Source of the DNA: Fodinibacter sp963833495
GTDB lineage: Bacteria; Actinomycetota; Actinomycetes; Actinomycetales; Dermatophilaceae
Direction: 5' to 3'
Length of the DNA: 64,000 nucleotides
Assembly: GCA_963833495.1 (NCBI GenBank)
Contig: CAWHYJ010000020.1
Coordinates: 310,001-374,000, forward strand
Within the stretch, counting starts at the first letter, position 1. Every line of letters begins with the position of its first letter. A program made the translations under genes and the position numbers. The notes under the pieces were generated by a model that was given only the letters and a program-made list of their open reading frames with translations, made no database searches and was not told where the DNA came from. Below are positions 1 to 8,444 of the stretch, in pieces.

Positions 1-75
1 GGGTCTGGGCGGGCTTCCACGAGTAGCGTCGCGGTGTCCCAGACCCCTGCGCCGCTGCCCTGGACGGGGACGGGC

Positions 76-189
76 TCACACGCCAGAACGCCCGCAGGTG
101 TCACAGGAGAATTCGCCGCGGTCGCCCTTCCATTCCAACCGCAGCCCACCGACGACGCCACACTCGGGGCACGCCATCGTCGGGGTCAT
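76..189 (-). CDS. small zinc-ribbon protein (hypothetical)
   Basis: A 37-residue reading frame whose sequence is almost all zinc ribbon: a CPEC knuckle near residue 7 and a CDTC knuckle near residue 32, separated by short charged strands. That spacing suits a single-zinc rubredoxin-like fold. The frame stays open upstream to 294, but the extra residues have no recognisable character, so the ATG just before the first knuckle is taken as the start. Function is unknown. Such ribbons occur as stand-alone small proteins or as ends of larger ones, so this could be a fragment in a region that holds other gene debris. Confidence 0.4.
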   Translation of the reverse strand: MTPTMACPECGVVGGLRLEWKGDRGEFSCDTCGRSGV

Positions 190-777
190 CCGCGCGAGCG
201 TGGCCCTGCTCCACTCACGGCCGCTGCTGCCTTCTTGGTCCTGCACGGGGGTTTCGCTCACGAGAAGTACGTTAGAGCGTCCGTTGCACAGCACCGAGCG
301 GGTACCAATCGGTGTCTAAGGATGTACCTGAAACGTTCACCTTCATTGTCCGTCGTCGTTTGTGTCCCCGGGAAACCTGCGGAGGCGGTGATTTCCTTGC
401 CAGACGGTTCCCAGCGGAGGAGCGCTCACCTACCTCCGATCTGCAGAAACGTATTGAGGCGCCCTCGGTGCGGGAAGCGGCTGGACTCGCCGAGCGGAGG
501 GCTGGGTGCCGAGGCGGGATGCTGGAGCCCCTGCCAGCCCGGCGTCCCGCACCAGGCTTGCGGTGATGTCATGCCACATCAGCCCCGTGTCCGCGGGTGG
601 TGCAACTCCGGTCCGGTCTTGAGCGGCGTGCCCTTGCTGGCGTGGAGGGCCATGCGTGCACCTTCGCGTGTAACTGCCAGTGCTCGGTGGCGGGGTGGGG
701 CCACAACCAACGTGCTTGTGTCGGCTGCCCACTGGGCTGCCGCCATTCGGTGTGTCTCTGCGCGCTGGTTCGACTGG
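190..777. other. non-coding or decayed stretch
   Basis: Several reading frames stay open here on both strands, but all are arginine- and proline-rich with no motif, domain or plausible ribosome binding site, as expected of chance frames in GC-rich DNA. I see no gene, repeat or RNA. Confidence 0.5.
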
Positions 778-954
778 CCGCATCAGCGATGTCGATGTAG
801 GGGACCTCGATCGCGTTGTTGCCGTGGCCGAGGCGGTTCCACGGGGGCACGTCGGGTTGCACGTTGCCGGCCGCGTCGGTGGCGCGTGCCCGGAGCGTGT
901 GTCGGCCCACACTGGGCGACTGCCAGGTGTACGACCAGTCCTGCCACTGCGCGG
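778..954 (-). pseudogene. sulfite oxidase-like molybdoenzyme, C-terminal remnant
   Basis: About 59 codons read as the end of a Mo-co oxidoreductase dimerisation domain of the sulfite oxidase family: a W-x2-W-x3-W aromatic run, GRHTLRARATDAAGNVQP, PPWNR, then GNNAIEV. These elements occur in this order at the C-terminus of bacterial sulfite oxidase/YedY-like enzymes, which bind molybdopterin. The catalytic domain is absent: upstream of about 954 the same frame turns into unrelated low-complexity sequence. No start codon or ribosome binding site fits. It is therefore read as a gene fragment left at a rearrangement junction. The family match is firm over this short stretch; the exact end is approximate. 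Confidence 0.6.
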
Positions 955-1113
955 ATGGCGCACATCCTGGACTACGACGCCGAGTCGCTACGGTGGGTGG
1001 CCGACAACTGGCAGGTGTCGAGCACCCCACAGGCCAACGCGCAGGTCCGGCAGGTGGCGGCCGAGGCGCACGCCCTTGCAGTCGGCAGCCGCCTTCCCGA
1101 CCCGGGCGTCTGA
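955..1113 (+). CDS. short hypothetical ORF or gene fragment
   Basis: A 52-residue frame starting MAHILDYDAESLRWVADNWQ, with a balanced, protein-like amino-acid composition unlike the arginine/proline-rich frames around it. It begins exactly where the antisense sulfite oxidase remnant ends, so the two probably meet at a recombination joint and this is the tail of some other gene. I do not recognise the family. No ribosome binding site is evident before the ATG. Confidence 0.25.
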   Translation: MAHILDYDAESLRWVADNWQVSSTPQANAQVRQVAAEAHALAVGSRLPDPGV

Positions 1114-1367
1114 GGGCCCGAGAGGAAAGCCCCGCCGTCGGGGTCGGGCTCAGCGGACCTCGTGTGTGCAGTCCGGGAGCCGAGACGATCAGCGAACAGG
1201 AACGCCCGCTATCGGCTACGGCACCTGAATCGAAACGCGTCTCATCGCCGCACATCGCTCCGACCGATCGCCGGCAATGCGCCACCGCGCCCGGATAGGT
1301 GCCGTGGGAGGTGGCGCGAATCCTCTGGCGTCCAGATGCTCCAAGCACGTGGCCGTAGGCTGCCGGC

Positions 1368-1967
1368 ATGTCGATGGTCCACGCCGACGCGGTGTTCTTC
1401 GAGGACGACAGGGCGTTCGAGACCTGGCTTGCCGACAACGCGTCGACCGCCACGCACGTGTGGGTTCGGATGGCCAAGAAGGGCACCGGCGTCACGTCGA
1501 TCGACTGGACGAGGGCCGTGGACGTGGCGCTCTGCTTCGGCTGGATCGACGGGATCTCCCGGCGGATCGACGACGAGTGGTACGTGCAGCGGTTCACCCC
1601 TCGGCGCGCGAAGAGCGTCTGGTCGAAGATCAACCGCGAGCGCATTGAGCGACTGACCGCCGAGGGGCGGATGCGGCCCGCCGGACTGGCCGAGGTGGAA
1701 AGGGCGAAGGCGGATGGCCGATGGGCCGCCGCCTACGACAGCCCGGCCACCGCGGTCGTGCCCGACGACCTCGCCGCCGCCCTGGCCGCGCGCGACCTCA
1801 CCGATGTCTACGCCGCGCTGGACAGCCGGAACCGCTTCGCTTTCCTCAATCGCATCCAAACCGCAGTGCGACCGCAGACCCGCAGCCGCCGCATCGAACA
1901 GCTCACCGACGCCCTCGCCCAGGGCAAGACCCCCTACCCGGCGCCGAAGAAGAAGTCCGGTCCCTAG
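1368..1967 (+). CDS. YdeI/OmpD-associated family protein
   Basis: A 199-residue protein of the YdeI family (bacteriocin-protection/OmpD-associated), recognised from a central block WVRMAKKGTG, a CFGWIDG motif near residue 60, FTPRRAKSVWSKIN near residue 85, and a C-terminal region ending in a PYPAPKKK-type basic tail. Family members are soluble, about 190 to 200 residues long, and their biochemical role is not settled. The length is normal and no frame damage is seen. ATG is the natural start, with a second ATG two codons later. It stands alone, with the next gene on the same strand 190 bases downstream. Confidence 0.85.
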   Translation: MSMVHADAVFFEDDRAFETWLADNASTATHVWVRMAKKGTGVTSIDWTRAVDVALCFGWIDGISRRIDDEWYVQRFTPRRAKSVWSKINRERIERLTAEGRMRPAGLAEVERAKADGRWAAAYDSPATAVVPDDLAAALAARDLTDVYAALDSRNRFAFLNRIQTAVRPQTRSRRIEQLTDALAQGKTPYPAPKKKSGP

Positions 1968-2159
1968 TAGTGGGCGTTCAGCGCAGCTGATCCAAACGCG
2001 TGCGGCGTCTCAAATAGCCGCGTGTCGATCTATGGGCCTGTCGGCAACGGAAGCTGGCGCCTTTGGTGTCAGGCCCGCCCGAAGGCTGCGCTTCCTCGAC
2101 ATGGCGCGACGCCTGGCGGAGACTGGACGACAACCCGCGAGCCGTCGAAGGGAGCCGCG

Positions 2160-2297
2160 ATGTGGTTCTGGATCATCCTGCTTCTCTTGGGCTTCGCCGT
2201 CGTTGGGGCAATGACATATCGCCGTCAGAAGACGGGGCCTCCCGACTCCCCGATCACGAGAGACGATCCGCCCCAGGCGGTGGATCCCTCGAACTGA
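2160..2297 (+). CDS. small single-pass membrane protein (hypothetical)
   Basis: A 45-residue protein, too short for many gene callers. Residues 2 to 18 form one hydrophobic helix (WFWIILLLLGFAVVGAMTY), followed by a basic YRRQK stop-transfer and a polar proline/aspartate-rich tail, which predicts a type of membrane microprotein with its C-terminus in the cytoplasm. A purine-rich GAAGGGAG lies just upstream of the ATG and supports this start over the longer frame beginning at 2022. Function unknown; no family assigned. Confidence 0.6.
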   Translation: MWFWIILLLLGFAVVGAMTYRRQKTGPPDSPITRDDPPQAVDPSN

Positions 2298-2418
2298 GCG
2301 GAGTGTCTGAAACCACCGACACGGACGCCCGCTGCGACGCTTCGCCGCACGGCGGCGCACGTGCGTTCGGCAGATGGCTCCGTCACAGAGGGCGTGCAGC
2401 CTGCTTGCTCGTGGTTCT

Positions 2419-3372
2419 TCAGGTGGCGGAGAGGAAGTCCGCGATGAGAGTCAAGGTGCGCTGGGGTTCCGCCATCCATGGCTCGTGTCCGCCGGGCACC
2501 GCTTCGAACCGGCCTTCCCGCATCTGGTTGACCTGGTCCGCTGTGGAACTGGCTGCCTCCTGCTGCCCGTCTCCTTCGCCCAGGATGACGAGAACCGGCA
2601 GTTGCATGGTCGCAAGTTCCGCGTTCGAGAGTACGTACCGGGACGGCTGCACCTCGGCGCCTCGGAACATCTCGCGCAAGTACGTCGACACCGTGGTGCC
2701 GAACGCCCGGCGTCGGACGCCAAGGTAGGTCGCACGGACCAGTTCTGGCGGCATCGACTTCAGCGCCGATCGACCCACGGTGCCAGCGAGGATCTGCCGG
2801 TAGAACCGGTCGGGCTTCGGCATCGCCAGCAGGAGCGGGCCCAGCCCCGGCCGCGCCAGAACTCGCATGCCGGACAGGTCGGCTCCGAAGGCGACGGCGG
2901 GCGTGCCGATCGCCACCAAGGACCGCACCCGGCCCGGGGCGTCGAGGGCCAGGAACAGCCCGAGCATCGCCCCCTGGGAGTGGCCGATCAGGTGGACGGA
3001 GCCTAGACCGAGCTCGTCGAGCACCCCGACCAGCGCAGTTCGGAACCAGCTGCGCAGATCGATGCCGCGGAAGTCCACCCCGCTGGACTGCCCGTGTCCG
3101 GGCATCTCGAGCGCGATCAACCGGCGGCCCTGAAGACCCTCCAGCAGCGGCCCCCAGTGGGCCGGCCCAAGACTGAAGCCGTGCAACAGGACGATCGCGC
3201 CCTCACCCTCACCCACCTCGAGGACCCTGAGGTCCACCCGAGGCTCCGCCAACCGAACCCACCGGATTCTGGGCGTCAGCCCGTAGTACGCGAAGGCGGC
3301 GGCCTCGGCATCCTCGAACGCCGTACGCGCCTGCACCTGCGGTGTTCCGACCTGCATCCTCACGCCTCGCAT
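2419..3372 (-). CDS. alpha/beta hydrolase
   Basis: A 317-residue serine hydrolase of the alpha/beta fold. Visible elements are the oxyanion-hole HG near residue 64, the nucleophile elbow GHSQG with Ser132, a probable acid in LGEGDG near residue 270, and the catalytic histidine in GGHEPW near residue 296. A cap region lies between. Substrate is unknown; this subfamily includes esterases and C-C hydrolases. It is divergent from the tetR gene at 3416, with a palindrome in the short shared promoter, so it is probably controlled by that regulator. ATG at 3372 is used; an ATG five codons later is an alternative. Confidence 0.85.
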   Translation of the reverse strand: MRGVRMQVGTPQVQARTAFEDAEAAAFAYYGLTPRIRWVRLAEPRVDLRVLEVGEGEGAIVLLHGFSLGPAHWGPLLEGLQGRRLIALEMPGHGQSSGVDFRGIDLRSWFRTALVGVLDELGLGSVHLIGHSQGAMLGLFLALDAPGRVRSLVAIGTPAVAFGADLSGMRVLARPGLGPLLLAMPKPDRFYRQILAGTVGRSALKSMPPELVRATYLGVRRRAFGTTVSTYLREMFRGAEVQPSRYVLSNAELATMQLPVLVILGEGDGQQEAASSTADQVNQMREGRFEAVPGGHEPWMAEPQRTLTLIADFLSAT

Positions 3373-3384
3373 TGATTAGAGCAA

Positions 3385-3403
3385 ATCTCTATTAGATAGA
3401 GAT
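3385..3403. promoter_or_regulatory. TetR-type operator palindrome
   Basis: A perfect inverted repeat, ATCTCTA then 5 bases then TAGAGAT, lies in the 43-base gap between the divergent hydrolase and tetR genes. Size, symmetry and place match operators of TetR-family repressors, which usually lie over their own divergent promoter. Binding by the adjacent regulator is inference. Confidence 0.6.
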
Positions 3404-3415
3404 AAGGTAAGGCGC

Positions 3416-4066
3416 GTGGAGGACACGGTCAAGCCCCGACGGGCCTACAACACCTCACTGCGTTCCGAGCAGGCACGCCAGACCAAGCAGCGGATCGCGG
3501 AGGCCGCCCGTCGCCTCTTCCTGACGCACGGGTACCACGCGGTGACGATGGCAGAGATCGCCGCCGAGGCGCAGGTCGCCTACCAGACGGTGTACGCCGT
3601 CTTCGGCAACAAGAAGCGGATGGCGCACGAGATCATCTGGACCACCTTCGAGGTGGAGGGCCTCCACCCGGTCCTCGCCGAGCTGAGCTTCCTGGACGAT
3701 CCGGAGGCGTCGCTTCGATCCGGGGCCCGGATCGCCAGAGTCGTCAGCGAGAGGCTGGGCGGACTACTGCAGTTTCTCCAGACATCAGGCGACCCCGACC
3801 TTCAAGCGGAGAGCCGCCAGGTCGAGGCGCGCCGGCGCGAGCAGCAGCAGCACGTGGCCACGCTGCTGACCGAGAGCGGCCGCCTCAGACAAGGGCTGTC
3901 CGAGCAGGAGGCGCTCGACGTGCTCTGGTTGATGACCGGCAGCCACCACTACCAACAACTGGTCGGTCAGCAGGGCTGGACGGCCGATCGCTACGAGCAG
4001 TGGCTCGGGGACGCCCTCATAGCACTATTGATCAGCCCGCAACCTGGCCGCCGGGCGTCGACCTGA
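3416..4066 (+). CDS. TetR/AcrR family transcriptional regulator
   Basis: A 216-residue repressor. Residues 20 to 70 form the TetR DNA-binding domain: helix 1 (TKQRIAEAARRLFLTHGY), then VTMAEIAAEAQVAYQTVYAVFGNKK, the helix-turn-helix and its trailing motif. The rest is an alpha-helical ligand-binding and dimer domain without a recognised ligand. It starts at GTG 3416, immediately after the palindrome at 3385-3403, so binding there would block its own transcription and that of the divergent hydrolase. A role in sensing a small molecule handled by the hydrolase is inference from the arrangement. Confidence 0.85.
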   Translation: MEDTVKPRRAYNTSLRSEQARQTKQRIAEAARRLFLTHGYHAVTMAEIAAEAQVAYQTVYAVFGNKKRMAHEIIWTTFEVEGLHPVLAELSFLDDPEASLRSGARIARVVSERLGGLLQFLQTSGDPDLQAESRQVEARRREQQQHVATLLTESGRLRQGLSEQEALDVLWLMTGSHHYQQLVGQQGWTADRYEQWLGDALIALLISPQPGRRAST

Positions 4067-4085
4067 GGAACCAAAGCGGCATACG

Positions 4086-4265
4086 TCACTGCGCCGCGTC
4101 CGGGCGTCCAGCGAGAACCGCGAGATCGGCACCTATCTCGGCGTGGCCAAGTAGGAACGCGCGCTCGTCAGTCCATTGGTCGTCGGTGAGGTCGTGAACG
4201 ACCTGCGCCATGCGGCGTTGGCGCTGCCTCGCAGCCCGAGCCCGGCGGCTACCACTCACGGCCAC
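4086..4265 (-). CDS. small hypothetical protein
   Basis: A 59-codon frame with GTG start and TGA stop. Its C-terminal two thirds, from MAQVVHDLTDDQWTDERAF, has an acidic, helix-forming composition typical of real actinobacterial proteins and unlike chance frames here. The N-terminal 18 residues are basic. An internal ATG at codon 19 would give a 41-residue product. No ribosome binding site is convincing and no family is recognised. It may be a gene remnant, since the flanking DNA appears empty. Confidence 0.3.
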   Translation of the reverse strand: MAVSGSRRARAARQRQRRMAQVVHDLTDDQWTDERAFLLGHAEIGADLAVLAGRPDAAQ

Positions 4266-4696
4266 GTGCCCAACCTAGGACGGTGAGCTGTCCTGAGCCA
4301 TGCACCTCGCTGGCAAGGCAGCGGCCGCGTCTGTAAGCAGCGTGGGTCTATTCGCCGCCTTCGCCTGCTTGGGTCTTCGCCGACTCCGGGTCCCGCGCGC
4401 GGCAACGCCGATGGCTGGCCTCGACCGGTGCGGTGTCTGACTCAACGTCGAACTGTCCTGGACCGACCTGGCAGCTTCGCTGACGAACGAGGAGCACGGG
4501 CACGTCAGCACTACCAGCGCCACGCCGAACGTCTATAGGATCAGCGACATGCTGACGCGACGGTGCAGCCACGTGCTCACCCTCCGCCTCGACCACAACG
4601 TGACCCTGCCCTCGGCGAGGAAGAACGGGCACCTTGGCGTTGGTCGGAACGAGACGGCAGAGGCCAAAGAGGTCCCAAAACGGGAAGGCGCTCAGG
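4266..4696. other. intergenic stretch, no feature seen
   Basis: Frames here lack motifs and protein-like composition. The last 20 bases hold the GGGAAGG ribosome binding site of the following oxidoreductase gene; a promoter for it presumably lies here but no hexamers stand out. Confidence 0.4.
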
Positions 4697-5455
4697 GTGC
4701 CTGACGAGACTCTGGGCGGCCGGGTCGCGCTGGTCACGGGTGGAACGCGCGGGCTCGGCAAGGAGTTTGCGCGCGCGCTGGCGGGAGCAGGCGCCCGCGT
4801 CGCGGTCATCTCCCGCGACCAAGGTGACTGTGACGAGGCTGCGGCGGAGATCTCTGCTGCCGGAACCCTCGCGATCGGCGTGGAGGCTGATGTCACCAAC
4901 CGAACCCAGCTGGATCGCTGCCGCCACCAGATCGAGGAGACGCTGGGGCCGGTCGACGTCCTGGTCAACAACGCGGGCATCGCCTTGAAGAAGGACGCTC
5001 TGGACGTCTCCTTCGAGGAGTGGAGCCACGTCTTGTCAGTGAACCTCGACGGGGTATGGAACTGCTCTCAGATCTTCGGCAGGGGCATGGTGGCCCGTGG
5101 GCGGGGGTCGATCATCAACATCGGCTCCATGTCTGGACTGATCGTCAATCGACCCAACAACCAACCCGCCTACAACGCGTCGAAGGCGGCGGTCCACCAC
5201 CTGACTCGAAGCCTTGCCGCCGAGTGGGCACCGTATGGCGTCCGGGTCAACGCGATCGCCCCCGGCTACGTGAAGACCGAGATGTCTCCGGTGGACGACC
5301 CTGATCTGCGGCGGTGGTGGATCGAGGACGCACCGATGCGTCGCTATGCAGAGGTAGAGGAGTTCGGACCGGCGGTGGTGTTCCTGGCTGGTGACGCATC
5401 GTCGTTCGTGACCGGAAGCGTGCTCGTGATGGACGGCGGCTACACGCTTTTCTGA
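4697..5455 (+). CDS. SDR family NAD(P)-dependent oxidoreductase
   Basis: A classical short-chain dehydrogenase/reductase of 252 residues. It has the cofactor motif TGGTRGLG near residue 15, NNAG in VLVNNAGIA near residue 90, catalytic Ser in IGSMSG near residue 142, and the YNASK catalytic pair near residue 160, ending in a GG-containing C-terminal strand. RPNNQPAYNASKAAV resembles polyol/sugar dehydrogenases of the family, so a sugar alcohol substrate is plausible but not shown. GTG 4697 is chosen because GGGAAGG lies just upstream and the SDR fold begins seven residues later; a longer frame from 4634 adds low-quality sequence. The neighbouring sugar transporter supports a carbohydrate role. 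Confidence 0.85.
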   Translation: MPDETLGGRVALVTGGTRGLGKEFARALAGAGARVAVISRDQGDCDEAAAEISAAGTLAIGVEADVTNRTQLDRCRHQIEETLGPVDVLVNNAGIALKKDALDVSFEEWSHVLSVNLDGVWNCSQIFGRGMVARGRGSIINIGSMSGLIVNRPNNQPAYNASKAAVHHLTRSLAAEWAPYGVRVNAIAPGYVKTEMSPVDDPDLRRWWIEDAPMRRYAEVEEFGPAVVFLAGDASSFVTGSVLVMDGGYTLF

Positions 5456-5681
5456 GCCATCGACCCGAGTGGATTGGTGGTCACACTCACCTCGGATAGG
5501 CACGAATCGCCCGACCCCGGCACCTCTCCGGCTTCGCCTGTTGGTGGGCGACAGGCGCTGGGTGCGTCGCAGCGCCGCCAGCCGGCGCCGCCGTGGGCTC
5601 AACGTCAACGTGGCTGGTATTCAGGGTCATGCACACTGCCTCGTGAACCCGATTTCAGGGTGACGTCGAGAGGTAGGCGAG

Positions 5682-5847
5682 ATGCCTTCGATCATTATCG
5701 CCGCCGTTCCCATTCACGGGCATGTCACGCCCCTGCTGGCCGTCGCGGCGCACTTCACCGGGCGAGGGGATAGGGTGCGCTTCGTCACGGGCGCTCGGTT
5801 CGCGGCCGCCGTTGAAGCCACGGGCGCGCAGCACCCAAGGGCCGGCG
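5682..5847 (+). pseudogene. glycosyltransferase (MGT/UGT-like), N-terminal fragment
   Basis: About 55 codons match the start of macrolide-type GT1 glycosyltransferases: MPSIIIAAVPIHGHVTPLL, then RGDRVRFVTGARFAAAVEATGA. An AGGTAGGCGAG ribosome binding site precedes the ATG. An intact enzyme runs about 400 residues, but here the frame continues only as antisense of the lacI gene, whose stop codon lies at 5848. The N-terminal Rossmann half-domain is thus cut at the boundary of the sugar-transport operon. Without the C-terminal nucleotide-sugar domain the product cannot be active. The cut marks where the operon, or a deletion, joined. Confidence 0.7.
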
Positions 5848-6858
5848 CTACCGCTGACGCGTCGACTCGCGCACCACGAGCCGCGTAGGCAGGGGCGTGT
5901 CGGGAGTCGCGGGCTCGTCTTCTTCGAGGGCCAGGAGGACCTTCTGCATCATCAGCTCGCCGAGCGCGGCGAAGTCTTGGCGAACCGTGGTCAGGGGTGG
6001 GTACAGGTAGGCCGCCTCGGGCACGTCGTCGAAGCCGACCAGGCTCACGTCCCCGGGCACCGACAGCCCGCGCTCACGAAGTGCCGCCATCAGGCCCATG
6101 GCCATGAGGTCGTTCGAGGCGAAGACGGCCGTACCCGGCTCGACCTCCATCTCCTTGCCGATCAGGTAACCCGATCGGGCAGTCCAGTCGCCGACGATGG
6201 GCTCCGGGATGCTCAGCCTCCGTTCGGCCAGCTCGTCGCGCCACCCACGCACGCGTTCAATCGAGTCGGTGGCGCGTGGCGGGCCGGCCAGGTGCACGAT
6301 CCGATCGTGCCCCAGCTCGGCGAGGTGCCGAACCGCTGAACGCGCACCGCGGTACTGGTCGATCGACACGACGATGGGGCTGCGCCGCTGAGTCGAGGCG
6401 GAGGCGATCACGGGGACGCCGAGCTCGAGTCCGCGCACCATCTCCAGAACGCTGGTGTCGATGACGATCAGCACGATCCCGTCGACCCGCTCGCGCAACA
6501 GCGCCTCCACGGTCGACTTCACACTCGCAGGGTCGTCACCCGCGGTACTGACCGTGTCGACGCGGTACCGCGCAACGCGGGCCGCGATGTTGAAGTGCAT
6601 CGCGATCACGTTCGGCCCATGGTCGGCGACGCTCGGGGCGATCAGACCGATGGTGCGCGTGCGCCTGGTGACCAGCGCGCGAGCCTGGGGCGACGGGCTG
6701 TATCGGAGCTGGGCGATCGCGCGCTCCACCCGCTCACGCGTGGCCGCACGCACGTTGGGCGAGCGGTTCAGCACGCGCGAGACGGTCTGGTGTGAGACGC
6801 CGGCCAGCCGCGCCACATCGAAGATGTTGGGGGCCCGCTCGGGCCCGGTCTCAGCCAC
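5848..6858 (-). CDS. LacI family transcriptional regulator
   Basis: A 336-residue LacI/GalR regulator. The N-terminal helix-turn-helix reads NIFDVARLAGVSHQTVSRVL at about residues 11 to 30, with hinge RSPNV and the conserved RPxARALVTRR-like linker, followed by a periplasmic-binding-protein-like sugar domain (TIGLIAP, FASNDLMAMG, DVSLVGFDDVP). The GTG start at 6858 overlaps the stop of the ATPase gene by 8 bases (GTGGCTGA), so it is translated as the last gene of the transporter operon. It probably binds the palindromes at 13234 and 13357 and regulates its own operon in response to the transported sugar. Confidence 0.92.
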   Translation of the reverse strand: MAETGPERAPNIFDVARLAGVSHQTVSRVLNRSPNVRAATRERVERAIAQLRYSPSPQARALVTRRTRTIGLIAPSVADHGPNVIAMHFNIAARVARYRVDTVSTAGDDPASVKSTVEALLRERVDGIVLIVIDTSVLEMVRGLELGVPVIASASTQRRSPIVVSIDQYRGARSAVRHLAELGHDRIVHLAGPPRATDSIERVRGWRDELAERRLSIPEPIVGDWTARSGYLIGKEMEVEPGTAVFASNDLMAMGLMAALRERGLSVPGDVSLVGFDDVPEAAYLYPPLTTVRQDFAALGELMMQKVLLALEEDEPATPDTPLPTRLVVRESTRQR

Positions 6859-8425
6859 GTTCGTCGTCGGGTTCGGGCACGGAGGGACGCGCAACCAGCG
6901 CGAGGAGCTGGTCGACGGACACGTCGGCGGATCGTACGGTCTCGATGACCCTGCCGTCCTTGAGGACCGCCACCCGGTCACCGACGCGCAACACCTCCTC
7001 CAGCTCGGCGGAGACGAACACCACCGACAAGCCGTTTCCGGCGAGCTCGGACACGAGGTTCTGGATCTCGACCTTCGCCCCGACATCGATCCCGCGGGTG
7101 GGCTCGTCCAGGACGAGCACTCGGGGTGAGACCGCGAGCAGGCGCGCCAGCAGGAGCTTCTGCTGGTTGCCACCCGACAGCTGACCCGCCGGCTTGTCCA
7201 GGTCGGGTGGCCGGATGTCCAGCGCCTCGACCCAGCTGGCCGCGAGCTCGCGCTGACGCGCCGTGCTGATCCGGCGCATGATCCCCCGCTGCGACTGCAC
7301 CGACAAGGTGATGTTCTCCAGGACGCTGAGATGGCTGACGATGCCGTCGGCTCGTCGATCCTCGGGGGAGTACACCACGCCCAACGTCATTGCCCTGCGC
7401 GGGTTCGCGAGGTTCTCGTCCCGCTGCTCCAGTCGGATGGTTCCCGACTGGAGGCGATCCACCCCTGTCAGCGCGCGCGCCAGCGGCGTCCGGCCCGAGC
7501 CCAGCAGACCTGCCAGACCCAGCACCTCGCCCTCGGCGATGTCCAGGTCGGCGTCGGCGATGCCGGGAGCGGCTGTGATGCCCCGCGCGCTGAAGAACGC
7601 AGGCCCCTCACCCGCGGGTGCCCCGCCGCCAGGACTGGCCCGGTAGCCGGAGACGTTGTGACCCAGCATCTTCTGGACCAGGTCCACGCGCAGCAGATCA
7701 CTCGTCCGGTACTCCCCGACGAGTCGTCCGTCGCGCAGGACGGTGACACGGTCGCAGATCTCGTAGACCTGGTCGAGGAAGTGCGAGACGAACAGGATGG
7801 CGACGCCGCGCCTCTTGAGCTCGCGGATCACGCGGAAGAGCTCGGCCACCTCGTTGAGGTCCAGGCTCGACGTCGGCTCGTCGAGGACCAGCACCTTGAC
7901 GTCGGTGGAGATGGCCCGCGCGATCGCGACCAGCTGCTGCACCGCCACCGGATGGGTGCCGAGGATCGAGGCAGGGTCGATGTCCAACCCCAGCTCGTGC
8001 AGCGCGGCAGCAGCGTTCCGACGCATGCCGCGCCAGTCGATCAGGGCGAACCTGCGCGGCTCCCGACCGAGCGCGATGTTCTCGGCCACCGACACGTTCG
8101 GCAGCAGCTCGATCTCCTGGTAGACCGTGCTGATACCCGCGACCTGGGCAGCGTGGGGGGTGGCAAAGGTGACCTGCTGCCCCGCGAGCCGGAGGATCCC
8201 GGACTCCATCGTCAAGGCGCCCGTGATCGCCTTGATCAGGGTCGACTTGCCGGCCCCGTTCTCGCCCATGAGCGAGTGCACCTCGCCGGGGAACATCCGG
8301 AAGTCGACGGCATCCAGCGCCGTCTCCTCCCCGAAACGAACCGTCGCCCCCGTGAGCTCGAGCAACGGTCGGGCAGGGTCCACCCGGTCATTGTCGTCGC
8401 CGGTCGCGGCACGCACTTGCGACAC
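6851..8425 (-). CDS. sugar ABC transporter ATP-binding protein (second ATPase)
   Basis: A 524-residue ATPase with two nucleotide-binding domains, as in RbsA/MglA/YtfR. Domain 1 has Walker A GENGAGKST near residue 55 and Walker B VLVLDEPTSSLD. Domain 2 has the degenerate Walker A GLLGSGRTP usual for this family, signature LSGGNQQK and EPTRGID near residue 445. It energises sugar import at the inner face of the membrane. It follows the YjfF-like permease by 19 bases and overlaps lacI. A second, similar ATPase opens the operon at 12060, so one transporter locus encodes two; each could serve alone or with another permease set. Confidence 0.92.
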   Translation of the reverse strand: MSQVRAATGDDNDRVDPARPLLELTGATVRFGEETALDAVDFRMFPGEVHSLMGENGAGKSTLIKAITGALTMESGILRLAGQQVTFATPHAAQVAGISTVYQEIELLPNVSVAENIALGREPRRFALIDWRGMRRNAAAALHELGLDIDPASILGTHPVAVQQLVAIARAISTDVKVLVLDEPTSSLDLNEVAELFRVIRELKRRGVAILFVSHFLDQVYEICDRVTVLRDGRLVGEYRTSDLLRVDLVQKMLGHNVSGYRASPGGGAPAGEGPAFFSARGITAAPGIADADLDIAEGEVLGLAGLLGSGRTPLARALTGVDRLQSGTIRLEQRDENLANPRRAMTLGVVYSPEDRRADGIVSHLSVLENITLSVQSQRGIMRRISTARQRELAASWVEALDIRPPDLDKPAGQLSGGNQQKLLLARLLAVSPRVLVLDEPTRGIDVGAKVEIQNLVSELAGNGLSVVFVSAELEEVLRVGDRVAVLKDGRVIETVRSADVSVDQLLALVARPSVPEPDDERG

Positions 8426-8444
8426 ACCGATCCCCTCGGTGCGC

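Noticed and set aside
1..46. GGGTCTGGG...CCCAGACCC inverted repeat as an insertion-sequence end
   Set aside because: Only 9 bases, 28-base loop, no transposase nearby and no matching partner; chance is likely.
34..1113. Long plus-strand frame of 359 codons
   Set aside because: Arg/Pro-rich with no domain; it runs antisense over a recognisable sulfite-oxidase fragment. Only its last 52 codons look protein-like and are listed separately.
4275..4523. 82-codon minus-strand frame
   Set aside because: No ribosome binding site, no motif and low-quality composition; treated as chance.
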